Shown: one piece after another, positions 33,488 through 42,392 of the stretch | Numbering within the stretch: the first letter of the stretch is position 1 | How the letters are laid out: every line of letters begins with the position of its first letter | NCBI GenBank assembly: GCA_025056175.1 | Contig: JANWWK010000053.1 | Location: 62,001-126,000, forward strand | Length of the DNA: 64,000 nucleotides | Direction: 5' to 3' | Source: Anaerolineales bacterium | GTDB taxonomy: Bacteria > Chloroflexota > Anaerolineae > Anaerolineales > Villigracilaceae | Notes under the pieces: generated by a model | The model's input: only the letters and a program-made list of their open reading frames with translations | Told to the model about the DNA's origin: nothing | Databases searched by the model: none | Position numbers and translations under genes: made by a program

Positions 33488-34834
33488 ATGTCTCACTATG
33501 AATGGCTTGCCCTGGTGATGTTCTTCGGGTTCTTCGTCATCATCATGAGCGGGTACCCGGTTGGGTACTCGTTTGCGGCGACGGCGATTTTGTTCGGGAC
33601 GATTGGTTATTTCACCGGCTCGTTTAATCTCAACCTGGTCAAAATGATGCCCAGTCGGTGGTTCGGCACAATGTCCGATTTCACCTTGCTGGCAATTCCG
33701 TTTTTTATCTTCATGGGAGCGGTATTCGAGCGTTCGGGGCTGGCTGAACGGCTGCTGGAAACCATCGGCAAGATGATGGGGCGCACACGCGGCGGCCTGG
33801 CGTTGGCAGTGGTGATGGTTGGCACCCTGCTGGCGGCCACCACAGGCGTCGTGGCCGCAACAATTATCATGATGGGCATGATTACCCTGCCGACCATGCT
33901 CAAATACGGCTACGACAAGCGCCTGGCAACCGGAGTCATCGTCTCTTCGGGAACGCTGGCGCAGATGATTCCGCCCAGCCTGGTGCTGGTGGTGTTGAGT
34001 GACCAGATTGGCGTTTCGGTCGGCGATTTGTTCATCGGGTCGGTCATCCCCGGTCTGCTGCTGGCAGGGCTGTATTTCTTATACGTCTTCATCATCACCC
34101 GGTTAAAACCCTCCCTCGCGCCAGATTTACCGCCCAATGTGATGACCTTCAGCCGGGCCGAATTAATGCGCGAAGTGCTGACGGTGGTTGTGCCGCCGGG
34201 GTTGCTGGTATTCTTTGTGTTGGGGAGCATTTTCTTTGGGCTGGCTTCACCCACCGAAGCCGGGAGTATTGGCGCGGTGGGAGCGGTGCTGCTGGCATGG
34301 GCCAACAAACGCTTAAACAGGCAAATGATTTTTGAGGCCGCGCTGGCAACCGCGCGCGTCACAGCGCTGGTCATGACCATTTTGTTCGCCTCGTCTCTTT
34401 TCAGCCTGGTGTTTACCGAAATGGGCGGGAAACGGGTGATTACCGAATTCCTGACGAACATTCCAGGCGGAAAATGGGGCTTTCTCATCGTTGCCAACAT
34501 CGCCATCTTCTTGATGGGCATTCCGCTGGAGTTCATCGAAATCAGCTTTATTGCCATGCCCATTTTTGTTCCGGCAGCCCAGGCGCTAGGGTTAGATATG
34601 GTCTGGCTGGCGGTGGTGTTTGCCATCAATCTGCAAACGGCTTTCATCTCTCCGCCGGTTGGGTTTTCGTTGTTCTATTTGCAAAGCGCCGCGCCAAAAG
34701 AAGTCCGCACCATTGATATTCACCGCGGGGCGTTGCCTTTTGTGGGCTTGCAGGTGTTGGCGCTGCTGATTGTTATCTTTTTCCCGGAGACGGTAACCTG
34801 GTTGATTGGCCTGGCAGCCCGGAGCGGGCCATGA
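33488..34834 (+). CDS. TRAP transporter large permease (DctM)
   Basis: 448-residue large membrane subunit of a TRAP transporter that imports organic acids with sodium. Twelve or so helices are predicted. Conserved features are [13 protein letters not shown] near residue 20, [19 protein letters not shown] in the middle, [22 protein letters not shown], and the C-terminal [14 protein letters not shown]. The start at 33488 has AAGGTGG upstream. Substrate type is usually keto acids, C4-dicarboxylates or uronates, to be read from the binding protein. The gene ends 12 bases before a bidirectional terminator. Confidence 0.93.
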   Translation: MSHYEWLALVMFFGFFVIIMSGYPVGYSFAATAILFGTIGYFTGSFNLNLVKMMPSRWFGTMSDFTLLAIPFFIFMGAVFERSGLAERLLETIGKMMGRTRGGLALAVVMVGTLLAATTGVVAATIIMMGMITLPTMLKYGYDKRLATGVIVSSGTLAQMIPPSLVLVVLSDQIGVSVGDLFIGSVIPGLLLAGLYFLYVFIITRLKPSLAPDLPPNVMTFSRAELMREVLTVVVPPGLLVFFVLGSIFFGLASPTEAGSIGAVGAVLLAWANKRLNRQMIFEAALATARVTALVMTILFASSLFSLVFTEMGGKRVITEFLTNIPGGKWGFLIVANIAIFLMGIPLEFIEISFIAMPIFVPAAQALGLDMVWLAVVFAINLQTAFISPPVGFSLFYLQSAAPKEVRTIDIHRGALPFVGLQVLALLIVIFFPETVTWLIGLAARSGP

Positions 34835-34845
34835 GGTGGAAGCAT

Positions 34846-34888
34846 AAAAAACAGAGTGACCGCCCGGTTGGGCGGCCATTCTGTTTTT
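34846..34888. terminator. Bidirectional terminator between TRAP genes
   Basis: AAAAACAGAGTGACCGCCC and its near complement (with GU pairs and a GGTT loop) are followed by TTTTT on the plus strand and by a T-run on the minus strand. It ends both dctQM and the convergent binding-protein gene. Confidence 0.85.
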
Positions 34889-34919
34889 GAGTTTGGGAGA
34901 ATTGGAAAACCGCTCGTTT

Positions 34920-36038
34920 TTACTGAGAAGCGCGCAGGGCTTCGAGCATGACAAACTCGTTGGTAAAGTTCCAACTCTGCACACGGCTGCGAAATTCGAG
35001 CCACTGGTCGTAAACCGCCTTGAATTCTGCGTCTTCGGCGGCTTTGGCTTCGTACAACTCAAAGGCCGCCTTGCGGGCCGCTTCCAAAATTTCTTTGCCG
35101 TAGGGCATCAGTTTGACACCACCCGCCACCAGACGCTTGAGCGCCTCGCCGTTGACCGATTCGTATTCAGCCAGCATCTTCAGGTTGCTCTCAGCCGCAG
35201 CAACTTCAATCGCCTTCTGGTACAGAGTCGGCAGTTTGTTCCATTCGTTCAGGTTAATTTCCACTTCCAGTGTAGTACCGGGTTCCCACCAGCCAGGGAA
35301 GCCGTAATATTGCGCCACCTTGTTCAGGCCGAGTTTTTCATCATCATACGGTCCAACCCATTCGGCAGCGTCAATCGCGCCGGTTTCCAGGGCCTGGTAA
35401 ATTTCACCCCCCGGCAGATTTTGCACCTGCACACCCAGTTTGGACATCACCTGCCCGCCCAATCCGGGAATGCGCATTTTGAGACCTTGCAAATCGGCCA
35501 CGGTGCGAATTTCTTTACGGAACCAACCACCCATCTGTGCGCCAGTGTTACCTGCCGGAAATTGGATGACGCCAAACTTTTTGGCGTAAAAGTCCTGAAG
35601 GATTTTCAGGCCACCGCCGTGATACAGCCAGGTGTTCTGTTGCGAGGCGCTCAGACCAAACGGCACACTGGAGCCAAAGCCCATCACCCAACTTTTGCCC
35701 AGATAGTAATAGGATGCGGTATGACCAATCGGCACTGCGCCAGTCGAAACCACATCCAGCACTTCGGTAGCCTTTGCCAGTTCGCCTCCGGCACGCGGCA
35801 CAATTTTGAAGCGTCCGCTGGTCAATTCAGCCACCCGGTCGGCAAACTTCTGCGCGCCACCGAACAAGACTCCCAGCCCCGGCGACCAGCTGGTTGCCAT
35901 CTGCCATTCGAGTTGAGGCAGGTCACTGCCACTCGAAGCCGCCGGCGCTTCGGTGGCAGCAGCCGGACCGGAGCAGGCAACAAGCGCACTGGCGGCAGCG
36001 CCCATTCCTGCAACTTTAAGGAAATCTCTGCGGTTCAT
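34920..36038 (-). CDS. TRAP transporter substrate-binding protein (DctP family)
   Basis: 372-residue periplasmic binding protein of the DctP/TakP type. The N terminus has both a twin-arginine motif (NRRDFLK) and a lipobox (ALVACS), so it is a Tat-exported lipoprotein. Ser/Ala linker residues follow. The mature part includes [32 protein letters not shown], and [21 protein letters not shown] with the conserved Arg (KMRIPG) that binds the carboxylate. The similarity to TakP-type proteins suggests a 2-oxo acid or monocarboxylate substrate. Unusually it faces the permease genes instead of heading them, so binding protein and permeases have separate transcripts. Confidence 0.9.
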   Translation of the reverse strand: MNRRDFLKVAGMGAAASALVACSGPAAATEAPAASSGSDLPQLEWQMATSWSPGLGVLFGGAQKFADRVAELTSGRFKIVPRAGGELAKATEVLDVVSTGAVPIGHTASYYYLGKSWVMGFGSSVPFGLSASQQNTWLYHGGGLKILQDFYAKKFGVIQFPAGNTGAQMGGWFRKEIRTVADLQGLKMRIPGLGGQVMSKLGVQVQNLPGGEIYQALETGAIDAAEWVGPYDDEKLGLNKVAQYYGFPGWWEPGTTLEVEINLNEWNKLPTLYQKAIEVAAAESNLKMLAEYESVNGEALKRLVAGGVKLMPYGKEILEAARKAAFELYEAKAAEDAEFKAVYDQWLEFRSRVQSWNFTNEFVMLEALRASQ

Positions 36039-36347
36039 AAATCATCCTCCTTGGGTGAAATAGGGGTTGGCGTCTCTCACGCCGTCTTCCCAACCGGCCT
36101 GGCCGCAAGAGTATGGCAGTGTAGAATGTAATGTTTTTGCGCCGTACCGCTGAAAACGGCGCGAGCAGATTAAGGTAATTATAATCTTGGATGACCAAAA
36201 AACGATTTGGTTGCAAAAATCGGCAAAACCAAAAACAAGTGACAATCTTCACTACGCGCGCAGATGTCTGACATGTTATAGTAAACGATGGATTCGCTTA
36301 TGCCCTGTGCGGGCAAACATTCTTCTCAACTGGAAAGGATTGGAACC
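36039..36347. other. Divergent regulatory region between two solute-binding protein genes
   Basis: 309 bases with no gene. A hairpin GCGCCGT/ACGGCGC lies at 36139-36162. A perfect TATAAT occurs on the plus strand at 36180-36185 and on the minus strand at 36183-36178. An extended -10 TGTTATAGT (36274-36282) lies 65 bases before the ABC binding-protein ATG; it shares ACATGTTATA with the promoter at 31587. Good -35 boxes were not found. Confidence 0.5.
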
Positions 36348-37139
36348 ATGAAACGCTTTTGGTTGTGGCTCTCTCTCGTTTTGGTCGTGAGCCTGCTGCT
36401 CACTGCCTGCGGAGGCGCAGGTGGAAGCCGGCTCGACGCCATCAAAAAAGCGGGGGTCATCAAAGTCGGCACCAGCGCCGATTACCCACCGTTCGAGTTC
36501 GTAGATGCAAGCGGCAACACAACCGGTTTCGATGTCGAGCTGATGAACGAAATCGGCAAGCGGCTGGGGGTGAAGGTGGAATGGGTCGATATGCCCTTCG
36601 ATAGCCTGATTGCCGGCGTGCAGGAAGGAAAAATTGACGCTGCCATCGCCGCTTTCAACTACAGCGAAGACCGCGACAAAGTGGTAGATTTCTCGGAGGT
36701 ATATTACACTTCCGAAGACGCCTTCACGGTAGTGGAAAGCTCAAGCCTGGCCATTAACGACCCCGCCAGCGATATTTTGAACCTGAAAATTGGCGTGCAG
36801 ACCGGCACCACGCAAGACGACTGGTTGACCGCGCTGGTGGACGAGGGCAAACTGCCTGCCGGGAATCTCTCCCGCTACGACCGTGTGGACCAGATTGCGC
36901 TCGACCTGAAAAACGGACGCATTGAGGTCATGATGTCTGACGCTGTGCCAGCCGAAGCCCTGGCGCGGCAATTGGGCGGGCTGAAAGTTATCTATAAAGG
37001 CGTGCTTTCCAGCGGGCCGATGAACATCGTGCTTCCCGAAGGCGATGCTGAACTGGCGAAAGCCATCAACGAAGTGCTGGCGCAGTTGAAGGCTGAAGGG
37101 TTCATCGACCGTCTGGCAGTGAAATACTTTGCCGAATAA
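36348..37139 (+). CDS. Polar amino acid ABC transporter substrate-binding lipoprotein
   Basis: 263-residue lipoprotein with lipobox LLTACG (Cys 20). The start MKRFWLWL at 36348 follows AAAGGA. The fold is that of family 3 solute-binding proteins (His/Gln/Arg/Glu type): SADYPPFEFVDASGNTTGFD near residue 45, EGKIDAAIAAFNYSEDR, and the FSEVYYTSEDAF hinge region. It captures a polar amino acid outside the membrane and feeds the permeases encoded at 37198 and 38620. The substrate is probably glutamine, glutamate or arginine, which cannot be told apart here. Confidence 0.92.
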   Translation: MKRFWLWLSLVLVVSLLLTACGGAGGSRLDAIKKAGVIKVGTSADYPPFEFVDASGNTTGFDVELMNEIGKRLGVKVEWVDMPFDSLIAGVQEGKIDAAIAAFNYSEDRDKVVDFSEVYYTSEDAFTVVESSSLAINDPASDILNLKIGVQTGTTQDDWLTALVDEGKLPAGNLSRYDRVDQIALDLKNGRIEVMMSDAVPAEALARQLGGLKVIYKGVLSSGPMNIVLPEGDAELAKAINEVLAQLKAEGFIDRLAVKYFAE

Positions 37140-37146
37140 TGTGTTC

Positions 37147-37177
37147 GGCCTGGCAGGTTCTTACTCCCTGCCAGGCC
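37147..37177 (+). terminator. Intra-operon hairpin after the binding-protein gene
   Basis: Perfect 11-base stem GGCCTGGCAGG/CCTGCCAGGCC with a nine-base loop, followed by GTTTCCTTT. It lies between the binding-protein stop and the first permease, and could act as a partial terminator or mRNA stabiliser that raises binding protein relative to permeases. Confidence 0.65.
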
Positions 37178-37197
37178 GTTTCCTTTCACTGAAACGT

Positions 37198-37845
37198 ATG
37201 CTCACCGATTTCTTTCTCTACATTGCACAAGGCACAGCGGTCACCATAGGCGTCACACTGGTGGCGCTGCCCTTTGGGCTGGCGGTTGGGTTGTTGCTGG
37301 CCCTGCTCTACAATTACGGCGGCCGGTGGGTTTCGCGCGCGGCAGGGTTATATAGCCTGCTGATGCGCGGTGTACCGCCGGTTGTGCTGTTGTTCATTCT
37401 GTATTTCATTCTGTCCGGGCGGCTAATTAATCTCTCGCCGTTTTGGGCCGGTTCGCTCTCGCTGGGGTTGGTCAGCAGTGCGTACCAGATGGAAATCCTG
37501 CGTGGGGCGCTGGCTGCGGTAGGCGCCGGGCAAATGACTGCTGCGCGTGCCATCGGCCTGACCCGTCTGCAAGCCATCCGCTTCGTCATCCTGCCACAGG
37601 CCATCCGGCTTGCCATCCCGCCCTGGTCAAACGAGGCTTCCATCGTCCTCAAAGATTCCTCGCTCGTATATGCGCTGGGTGTGCCAGAGATTTTGCGCCG
37701 CGCGCAACAACTGAGCGCCACCACCGGGCAGCCCTTTCTGGCTTTTGGTGCAGCAGCACTGATTTACTTCGCGCTGGTGTTTCTCACCAATCGCGCCCTG
37801 GATTCTCTTGCCGAACGAACAAAACTCCCCACACAACCCGTTTAG
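37198..37845 (+). CDS. Amino acid ABC transporter permease (first)
   Basis: 215-residue membrane permease of the polar amino acid family with five helices. The start [10 protein letters not shown] at 37198 avoids the hairpin region. The EAA loop is visible near residues 120-145: [21 protein letters not shown]. The N-terminal [20 protein letters not shown] is typical. It forms a heteromeric channel with the second permease. The next gene (ATPase) follows by 13 bases. Confidence 0.92.
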   Translation: MLTDFFLYIAQGTAVTIGVTLVALPFGLAVGLLLALLYNYGGRWVSRAAGLYSLLMRGVPPVVLLFILYFILSGRLINLSPFWAGSLSLGLVSSAYQMEILRGALAAVGAGQMTAARAIGLTRLQAIRFVILPQAIRLAIPPWSNEASIVLKDSSLVYALGVPEILRRAQQLSATTGQPFLAFGAAALIYFALVFLTNRALDSLAERTKLPTQPV

Positions 37846-37858
37846 GAGCGCAACCGCT

Positions 37859-38623
37859 ATGGATTCTGCCCTCATTCTGCAAGCCAGGAACCTGACCAAA
37901 CGCTACGGTGCAAACATCATCTTTCAGGATATTTCGCTCGACGTGCAAAAAGGGGAAACGATTGTCATCATTGGACCTTCCGGCACAGGCAAAAGTACCC
38001 TGTTGCGCTGTTTGAACCTGTTGACCCACGTGGACAGCGGCCAGATTTTTCTGGAAGGAGAGGAAATCACTGCTCCTGGCATCAACGAAGACCGCGTTCG
38101 ACAGCAAATTGGCATGGTGTTCCAGAATTTCCTCTTGTTCAACCACCTGACCGCACTCGATAATGTGATGCTCGGCCTGACAAAGGTGAGGAAACTGCCC
38201 AAACCACAGGCACACGAAAAAGCCATGCACGAACTGGCGCGCGTAGGATTGGCCGACCGCGCCGGACATTATCCCGGGCAACTCTCAGGCGGTCAACAAC
38301 AACGGGTTGCCATCGCCCGCGCCCTGGCGATGGACCCCAAAGTGATGCTATTTGACGAACCGACTTCCGCGCTCGACCCGGAATTGATTGGCGAGGTATT
38401 GGGCGTGATGGCACAACTGGCAAGAGAGAACATGACCATGCTGGTCGTGACCCATGAAATGGGCTTTGCGCGCGAAGTGGCCGACCGAATCGTATTCATG
38501 GAAAAAGGCCATATCGTAGAACAAGGTGCACCCGATGACCTCTTCGAGCGGCCTCAACACGCCCGCACGCGCGAATTTCTCTGGAAAATCACCGAACTGT
38601 ACGGGAAGAAAGAGAAAAAATGA
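37859..38623 (+). CDS. Amino acid ABC transporter ATP-binding protein
   Basis: 254-residue ATPase of the polar amino acid type. Walker A is GPSGTGKST near residue 39, the signature [15 protein letters not shown] is near residue 143, and Walker B with catalytic Glu is [14 protein letters not shown]. The D-loop and the switch His (THEMGFA) are intact. The start ATG at 37859 has AGGAG twelve bases upstream. It provides the energy for both permeases, and its stop overlaps the second permease start by four bases (ATGA). Confidence 0.95.
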   Translation: MDSALILQARNLTKRYGANIIFQDISLDVQKGETIVIIGPSGTGKSTLLRCLNLLTHVDSGQIFLEGEEITAPGINEDRVRQQIGMVFQNFLLFNHLTALDNVMLGLTKVRKLPKPQAHEKAMHELARVGLADRAGHYPGQLSGGQQQRVAIARALAMDPKVMLFDEPTSALDPELIGEVLGVMAQLARENMTMLVVTHEMGFAREVADRIVFMEKGHIVEQGAPDDLFERPQHARTREFLWKITELYGKKEKK

Positions 38624-39288
38624 GCGCTTTCATCGAACTCTTCCTGCGCTTTTTGCCCGATTTGTTGAGCGGCGCCGCCATGACGCTTTTGCTTACTGCC
38701 GAGGGCCTGGCCGCCGGGTTCGTATTGGGGTTATTGGCCGCACTGGGACGCACGTATGGCAGCAAGGTCTGGCATGCGCTTGCAACAGCCTACATTGAAC
38801 TGTTTCGCGGCACACCGCTTTTGATGCAAATCTTTCTGCTCTACTATGGCCTGCCAGGGTTCGGAATCACGCTCAGCCGCGAATGGGCGGCTTTTCTGGC
38901 GTTGGGTCTCAACTCCGGTGCCTATCAGGCTGAATATCTGCGCGGCTCAATTCTGGCTATTGGCGAAGGCCAGATGATTGCTGGCCGCGCCATTGGCCTT
39001 TCCAGATGGAAAACGATTTGGCACATTATTTTGCCGCAAGCCCTGCGCCTGGCGATTCCGGCCTGGGCCAACGAACCGGTCTCCCTGCTTAAATCTACGG
39101 CAGTCGTGTTTTTGATTGCCGTGCCGGAACTGATGGCAAAGGCCAAAGCCATCGCCGCAAAGACGTATGACCCCATCGGTGCGTATCTGGCGGCGGCAGT
39201 GCTTTACCTGGTGATGGTCTATCTGCTCGACGCGTTCATGAAGTGGATGGAGCGCAAAAGCCTGATTCCCGGCCTGGAAACAAAATAG
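38620..39288 (+). CDS. Amino acid ABC transporter permease (second)
   Basis: 222-residue permease paired with the one at 37198. Its ATG overlaps the ATPase TGA. The EAA loop is [21 protein letters not shown], and [20 protein letters not shown] lies before it. Helix pattern and length match. The gene order binding protein-permease-ATPase-permease is one of the common layouts for this transporter family. It is the last gene of the operon. Confidence 0.92.
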   Translation: MSAFIELFLRFLPDLLSGAAMTLLLTAEGLAAGFVLGLLAALGRTYGSKVWHALATAYIELFRGTPLLMQIFLLYYGLPGFGITLSREWAAFLALGLNSGAYQAEYLRGSILAIGEGQMIAGRAIGLSRWKTIWHIILPQALRLAIPAWANEPVSLLKSTAVVFLIAVPELMAKAKAIAAKTYDPIGAYLAAAVLYLVMVYLLDAFMKWMERKSLIPGLETK

Positions 39289-39333
39289 CGCGAGAGCAAT
39301 CCCTCGCGCTCATGCACAGGCATCCAATGCAGG

Positions 39334-39753
39334 TTACGAAACCAGTCTGGCCGTCAGGCGAATTTCCGGCCCGGCCAACGCCTTAGAGACAGGACAATTC
39401 GCTTTGGCGGCAGCAGCCTTTTCCTGGAAGGTGGTTTCGCTTAAACCCGGCACTTCGGCCTCACAGTTCAACTCAATCAGGCTGATGGTGGGGCCTTCGG
39501 TCAGATGAACGGTGGCGGTGGTGGCAATACGGGTCGGCGTAAAGCCCTCTTTGGTGAGCAGTGCCGAAAGAAACATCGAGAAACAGCCGGCATGTGCCGC
39601 GCCGATGAGTTCTTCCGGGTTGGTGCCAGGGCCGCTCTCGAAGCGGGAAGCGAACGTGAACGGGCCTTCGTAAGCGCCGCTGCCGAGTTTCATCGTGCCG
39701 GCGCCTTCTTTAAGTGTGCCTTTCCATTCTGCGGATGAAGTGCGGATGGTCAT
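39334..39753 (-). CDS. OsmC family peroxiredoxin
   Basis: 139-residue OsmC/Ohr family thiol peroxidase. The two redox cysteines are present, in AAHAGCFSMFL (near residue 56) and KANCPVSKAL (near residue 124). OsmC enzymes reduce organic hydroperoxides with lipoyl or thiol donors, and this subgroup (LTRxxSAxWxG type start: RTSSAEWKG) resembles OsmC more than Ohr. It stands alone, 45 bases convergent with the permease gene. Cytoplasmic. Confidence 0.92.
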   Translation of the reverse strand: MTIRTSSAEWKGTLKEGAGTMKLGSGAYEGPFTFASRFESGPGTNPEELIGAAHAGCFSMFLSALLTKEGFTPTRIATTATVHLTEGPTISLIELNCEAEVPGLSETTFQEKAAAAKANCPVSKALAGPEIRLTARLVS

Positions 39754-39902
39754 AGGGTCTCTCTCCGAATGAGTTTAGGGTCAACAAGACGGATAGATGT
39801 GCCGGTCTGTGTTAAAAAACGAGGGAGCAGGCCGGAGACGCAAAAAGTATAGCATGAATTTAGATAAAAAATATCAGAATTTGACTGGAAGATAGAAACC
39901 CT

Positions 39903-40772
39903 TCACCAAAGACGCGGAAACAAAACCGGCGTCTCGCGTTTGTAGGCTTCGTATTCCGGCTGACCGCCCCATCTGGCATCTGCTTTCTGCTCCAGCAGGG
40001 GAATGCCGCTGATGCGTGTGAGCAAGACCGCAACGAAGAATGGAGAGAGCAGGGTGAGCCAGCGCCAACCTGACAGAGTGGGGACCGCAATCAGCACAAT
40101 ACCAGCCCACAGAAGGATCTCACCGAAGTAGTTGGGATGGCGCGAGAGCCGCCATAAGCCGCTCTGAATGAACTTGCCGCGGTTGGCCGGGTCGGCCTGA
40201 AAACGGCGTTTTTGTTCATCGGCCACAACTTCGAAGAGAAAGCCCAATCCCCACAAGAAGAAGCCGGCAAATGCCCATCCATCAAGCGGGGAAGAGACGG
40301 GCGCGGTCATCGCTGCCCAGGCTGCACCTGCGGTAAACGACACCCACAGCCCCTGCAACGTCCAGACGTTGAGAAAGCGCCAGAAAAAGGGTTTCAGGGC
40401 ATCGAAGCGGTCATCTTTTCCGGCCCGCCGAATGCGCAGGAACAGGAAACTGCCCAGGCGCGCCGCCCAAATCACAATCAACGCAGCCAGCAACAGGGAG
40501 CGGGTATCGGGCGCAGGGGAGAGGAAAACAAGCAACAGTGTAATGGCAATGTAAGTGAAACTACCGGTCAGGTCAAAAAATTTCTCGGTTTGAAAACGAA
40601 AGGCGGGGAGAAAAGCCATCCACTGAATCAGATACGCCAGCCCCACCGCCAGCCCAAACAACGGCACGCCAGCAACCTTTACACTCCCCTGCGAGCCTGT
40701 CCAGGCCAGCGCCAGACCAACGGCTACGATGAGTGGGAAAAACCGTGCTGCCTGACGGTCGGCCTGGCTCAT
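39903..40772 (-). CDS. DUF1295 membrane protein (steroid 5-alpha-reductase superfamily)
   Basis: 289-residue integral membrane protein, about eight helices. The C-terminal reductase signature is clear: GLWRLSRHPNYFGEILLWAG near residues 200-225 and LEQKADARWGGQPEYEAYKR near 255. In eukaryotes this superfamily reduces steroid or fatty-acyl double bonds or methylates isoprenylcysteine; DUF1295 members are widespread in bacteria, with function unproved. It overlaps the next gene's stop by four bases, so it is co-transcribed with the epimerase. It is the second member of the superfamily in this window, after 6720. Confidence 0.85.
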   Translation of the reverse strand: MSQADRQAARFFPLIVAVGLALAWTGSQGSVKVAGVPLFGLAVGLAYLIQWMAFLPAFRFQTEKFFDLTGSFTYIAITLLLVFLSPAPDTRSLLLAALIVIWAARLGSFLFLRIRRAGKDDRFDALKPFFWRFLNVWTLQGLWVSFTAGAAWAAMTAPVSSPLDGWAFAGFFLWGLGFLFEVVADEQKRRFQADPANRGKFIQSGLWRLSRHPNYFGEILLWAGIVLIAVPTLSGWRWLTLLSPFFVAVLLTRISGIPLLEQKADARWGGQPEYEAYKRETPVLFPRLW

Positions 40773-41743
40773 TTTCCCTGCCTAGTGTGGTGTTTCCAGT
40801 AAGGAGACATTTTCAAAATCGAACGGCGCACAAAGGGACGCACGAAAGGCATAACGAAGCGCTTCCAACCGAGCAAAGCGCTGATTTCAGCCACAATGTC
40901 ATCGAAAGTGTGGCGCTGATATTGCAGAATGCGCTGGCTTTCTTCGGTATCCAGCCAGTCGGTGACGTATTCCTTGTCGGAGAAGGCTTCGTCTGGCAGC
41001 ATCCCGATTCCCATCGCAGTCAGCAGGCGGCTGAAAAAGTCGCGGTAGGTAATCTGGCAGCCGTGTTCCCGTCCACCGCCCACCAGCAACAAACGCCCGG
41101 TCCAAAGTTCAGGATGAGCAATGGCATTGACGACTGCCAGGGCACCATCTGCCGGGTGCATTGTCTCCATACGGTTATACAGGCCAATTTCAAACATGAT
41201 GGGGTGGGCATCGCGCAGGGCAATCAGCGGCATATCGCTGAAACGAAAGATGAGATAAGGCAGCCCCGATTCGCGCACCATCTGCTCGGCAGCGGCTTTG
41301 GTTTCGGTGTAGACATCGGAGATTTCGATGGGGTCTTCGGCCCGGCGCGGCGGCGGCAGTTTTTGGGTATGGCCAAACAAATCAAAGGTCGAGGCCAGGA
41401 AGAAGCGGGGGGCAGATTTTTGGGCTTTGGCAGCTTCTAACAGGTTGCGCGTGCCTTCAATGTTGACGGAGCGGGTCAGTTCGGGTTGCTCGTCACTCAG
41501 CGGAGGGATGATGGCCGCCAGATGCAGGATAACCTCCTGTCCTTCGACCACGCGCCGCACCAGTTCGGCGTTGCGAATATCGCCCCAGGCGACCTCCACC
41601 AGGCCCGGAAAATGCGCTGCTTTCTTTTCGGTTTGCGGCGTTCGGATGTCGAAACAGCGAACGACATGTCCCTGCCGGAGCAATTCCGCAGTGACGTAGT
41701 AGCCCACATTCCCAAAGGCGCCAGTGACCAGGACATTTGCCAT
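40769..41743 (-). CDS. NAD-dependent epimerase/dehydratase (SDR family)
   Basis: 324-residue extended short-chain dehydrogenase. The start ATG at 41743 (MANVLVTG) is seven bases after AGGG; the ATG at 41749 is closer but less well spaced. The NAD site is GAFGNVGYYV. The YxxxK catalytic pair appears as SDVYTETK near residue 156. LAAIIPPLSDEQPELTRSVN precedes it. Substrates in this broad family include nucleotide sugars and steroids. Its coupling with a DUF1295 gene, a family related to steroid 5-alpha-reductases, hints at lipid or isoprenoid metabolism; this is inference. Confidence 0.85.
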   Translation of the reverse strand: MANVLVTGAFGNVGYYVTAELLRQGHVVRCFDIRTPQTEKKAAHFPGLVEVAWGDIRNAELVRRVVEGQEVILHLAAIIPPLSDEQPELTRSVNIEGTRNLLEAAKAQKSAPRFFLASTFDLFGHTQKLPPPRRAEDPIEISDVYTETKAAAEQMVRESGLPYLIFRFSDMPLIALRDAHPIMFEIGLYNRMETMHPADGALAVVNAIAHPELWTGRLLLVGGGREHGCQITYRDFFSRLLTAMGIGMLPDEAFSDKEYVTDWLDTEESQRILQYQRHTFDDIVAEISALLGWKRFVMPFVRPFVRRSILKMSPYWKHHTRQGK

Positions 41744-41870
41744 ACTCATTCCCTCGCAGTGTGTTTAACTGGGTTTTTCAATGATGACTGGAGCAAACCT
41801 ATCTTTTCTCAACACAAAGGTTGCGAAGCTTTCAGGGTTTGTGCATCGAAATGATTGCGTCTGCTGTGGG

Positions 41871-42347
41871 TTAAGCCTTTTTTTCAGCAGCATCAACGAT
41901 GTTTCGTATATCGGCAGCGTGTTCTTCTTCGTGAGGCGCAAAGATACGGACAAGGTCTTCGAGGGTACCATAGCCGCCCCAAGGCAAAACATACGCGCGT
42001 GTAATTTCTTCTTCCGGCACCTGCAAGAGCAAATCGAGCAAGATGCGGCGCGTTTGCACGTACTCCCGATAAACCTGGTCATAACTCAGCCCTTCACGGG
42101 TGGAAACAGTGGCTGCGTTATACACATCTACCCCTTCTGCCGCAACGGTTAAACCGGGCTGTCCTCCCTCCAAAATCGTGCGAACAAACGAGATGACGGC
42201 ATCATCCCAACCAGAAAGATGCGCCAGAATTTCTCGAATGGTCCAAAGAGGGTAGATTTTTCGGTTTTTATCCACCTTGTCCAGATGCGCCAGCATGATT
42301 GCACGAGAGCGCTCCAGGCGGGTTATCAATTCCTGGCGTTTTTGCAT
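41871..42347 (-). CDS. DinB-like four-helix protein
   Basis: 158-residue protein of the DinB/YfiT superfamily. The usual metal histidines are suggested by LAHLSGWDDAV (near residue 43) and by the C-terminal HEEEHAADI (near residue 142). Members act as metal-dependent thiol transferases or are uncharacterised. It lies 45 bases before the HD-GYP gene on the same strand. No partner indicates a substrate. The region 41744-41870 holds nothing. Confidence 0.75.
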   Translation of the reverse strand: MQKRQELITRLERSRAIMLAHLDKVDKNRKIYPLWTIREILAHLSGWDDAVISFVRTILEGGQPGLTVAAEGVDVYNAATVSTREGLSYDQVYREYVQTRRILLDLLLQVPEEEITRAYVLPWGGYGTLEDLVRIFAPHEEEHAADIRNIVDAAEKKA

Positions 42348-42392
42348 TGAATGATTCTCCTGAAGTTCAATTTTACTTTACATTCGACGATT

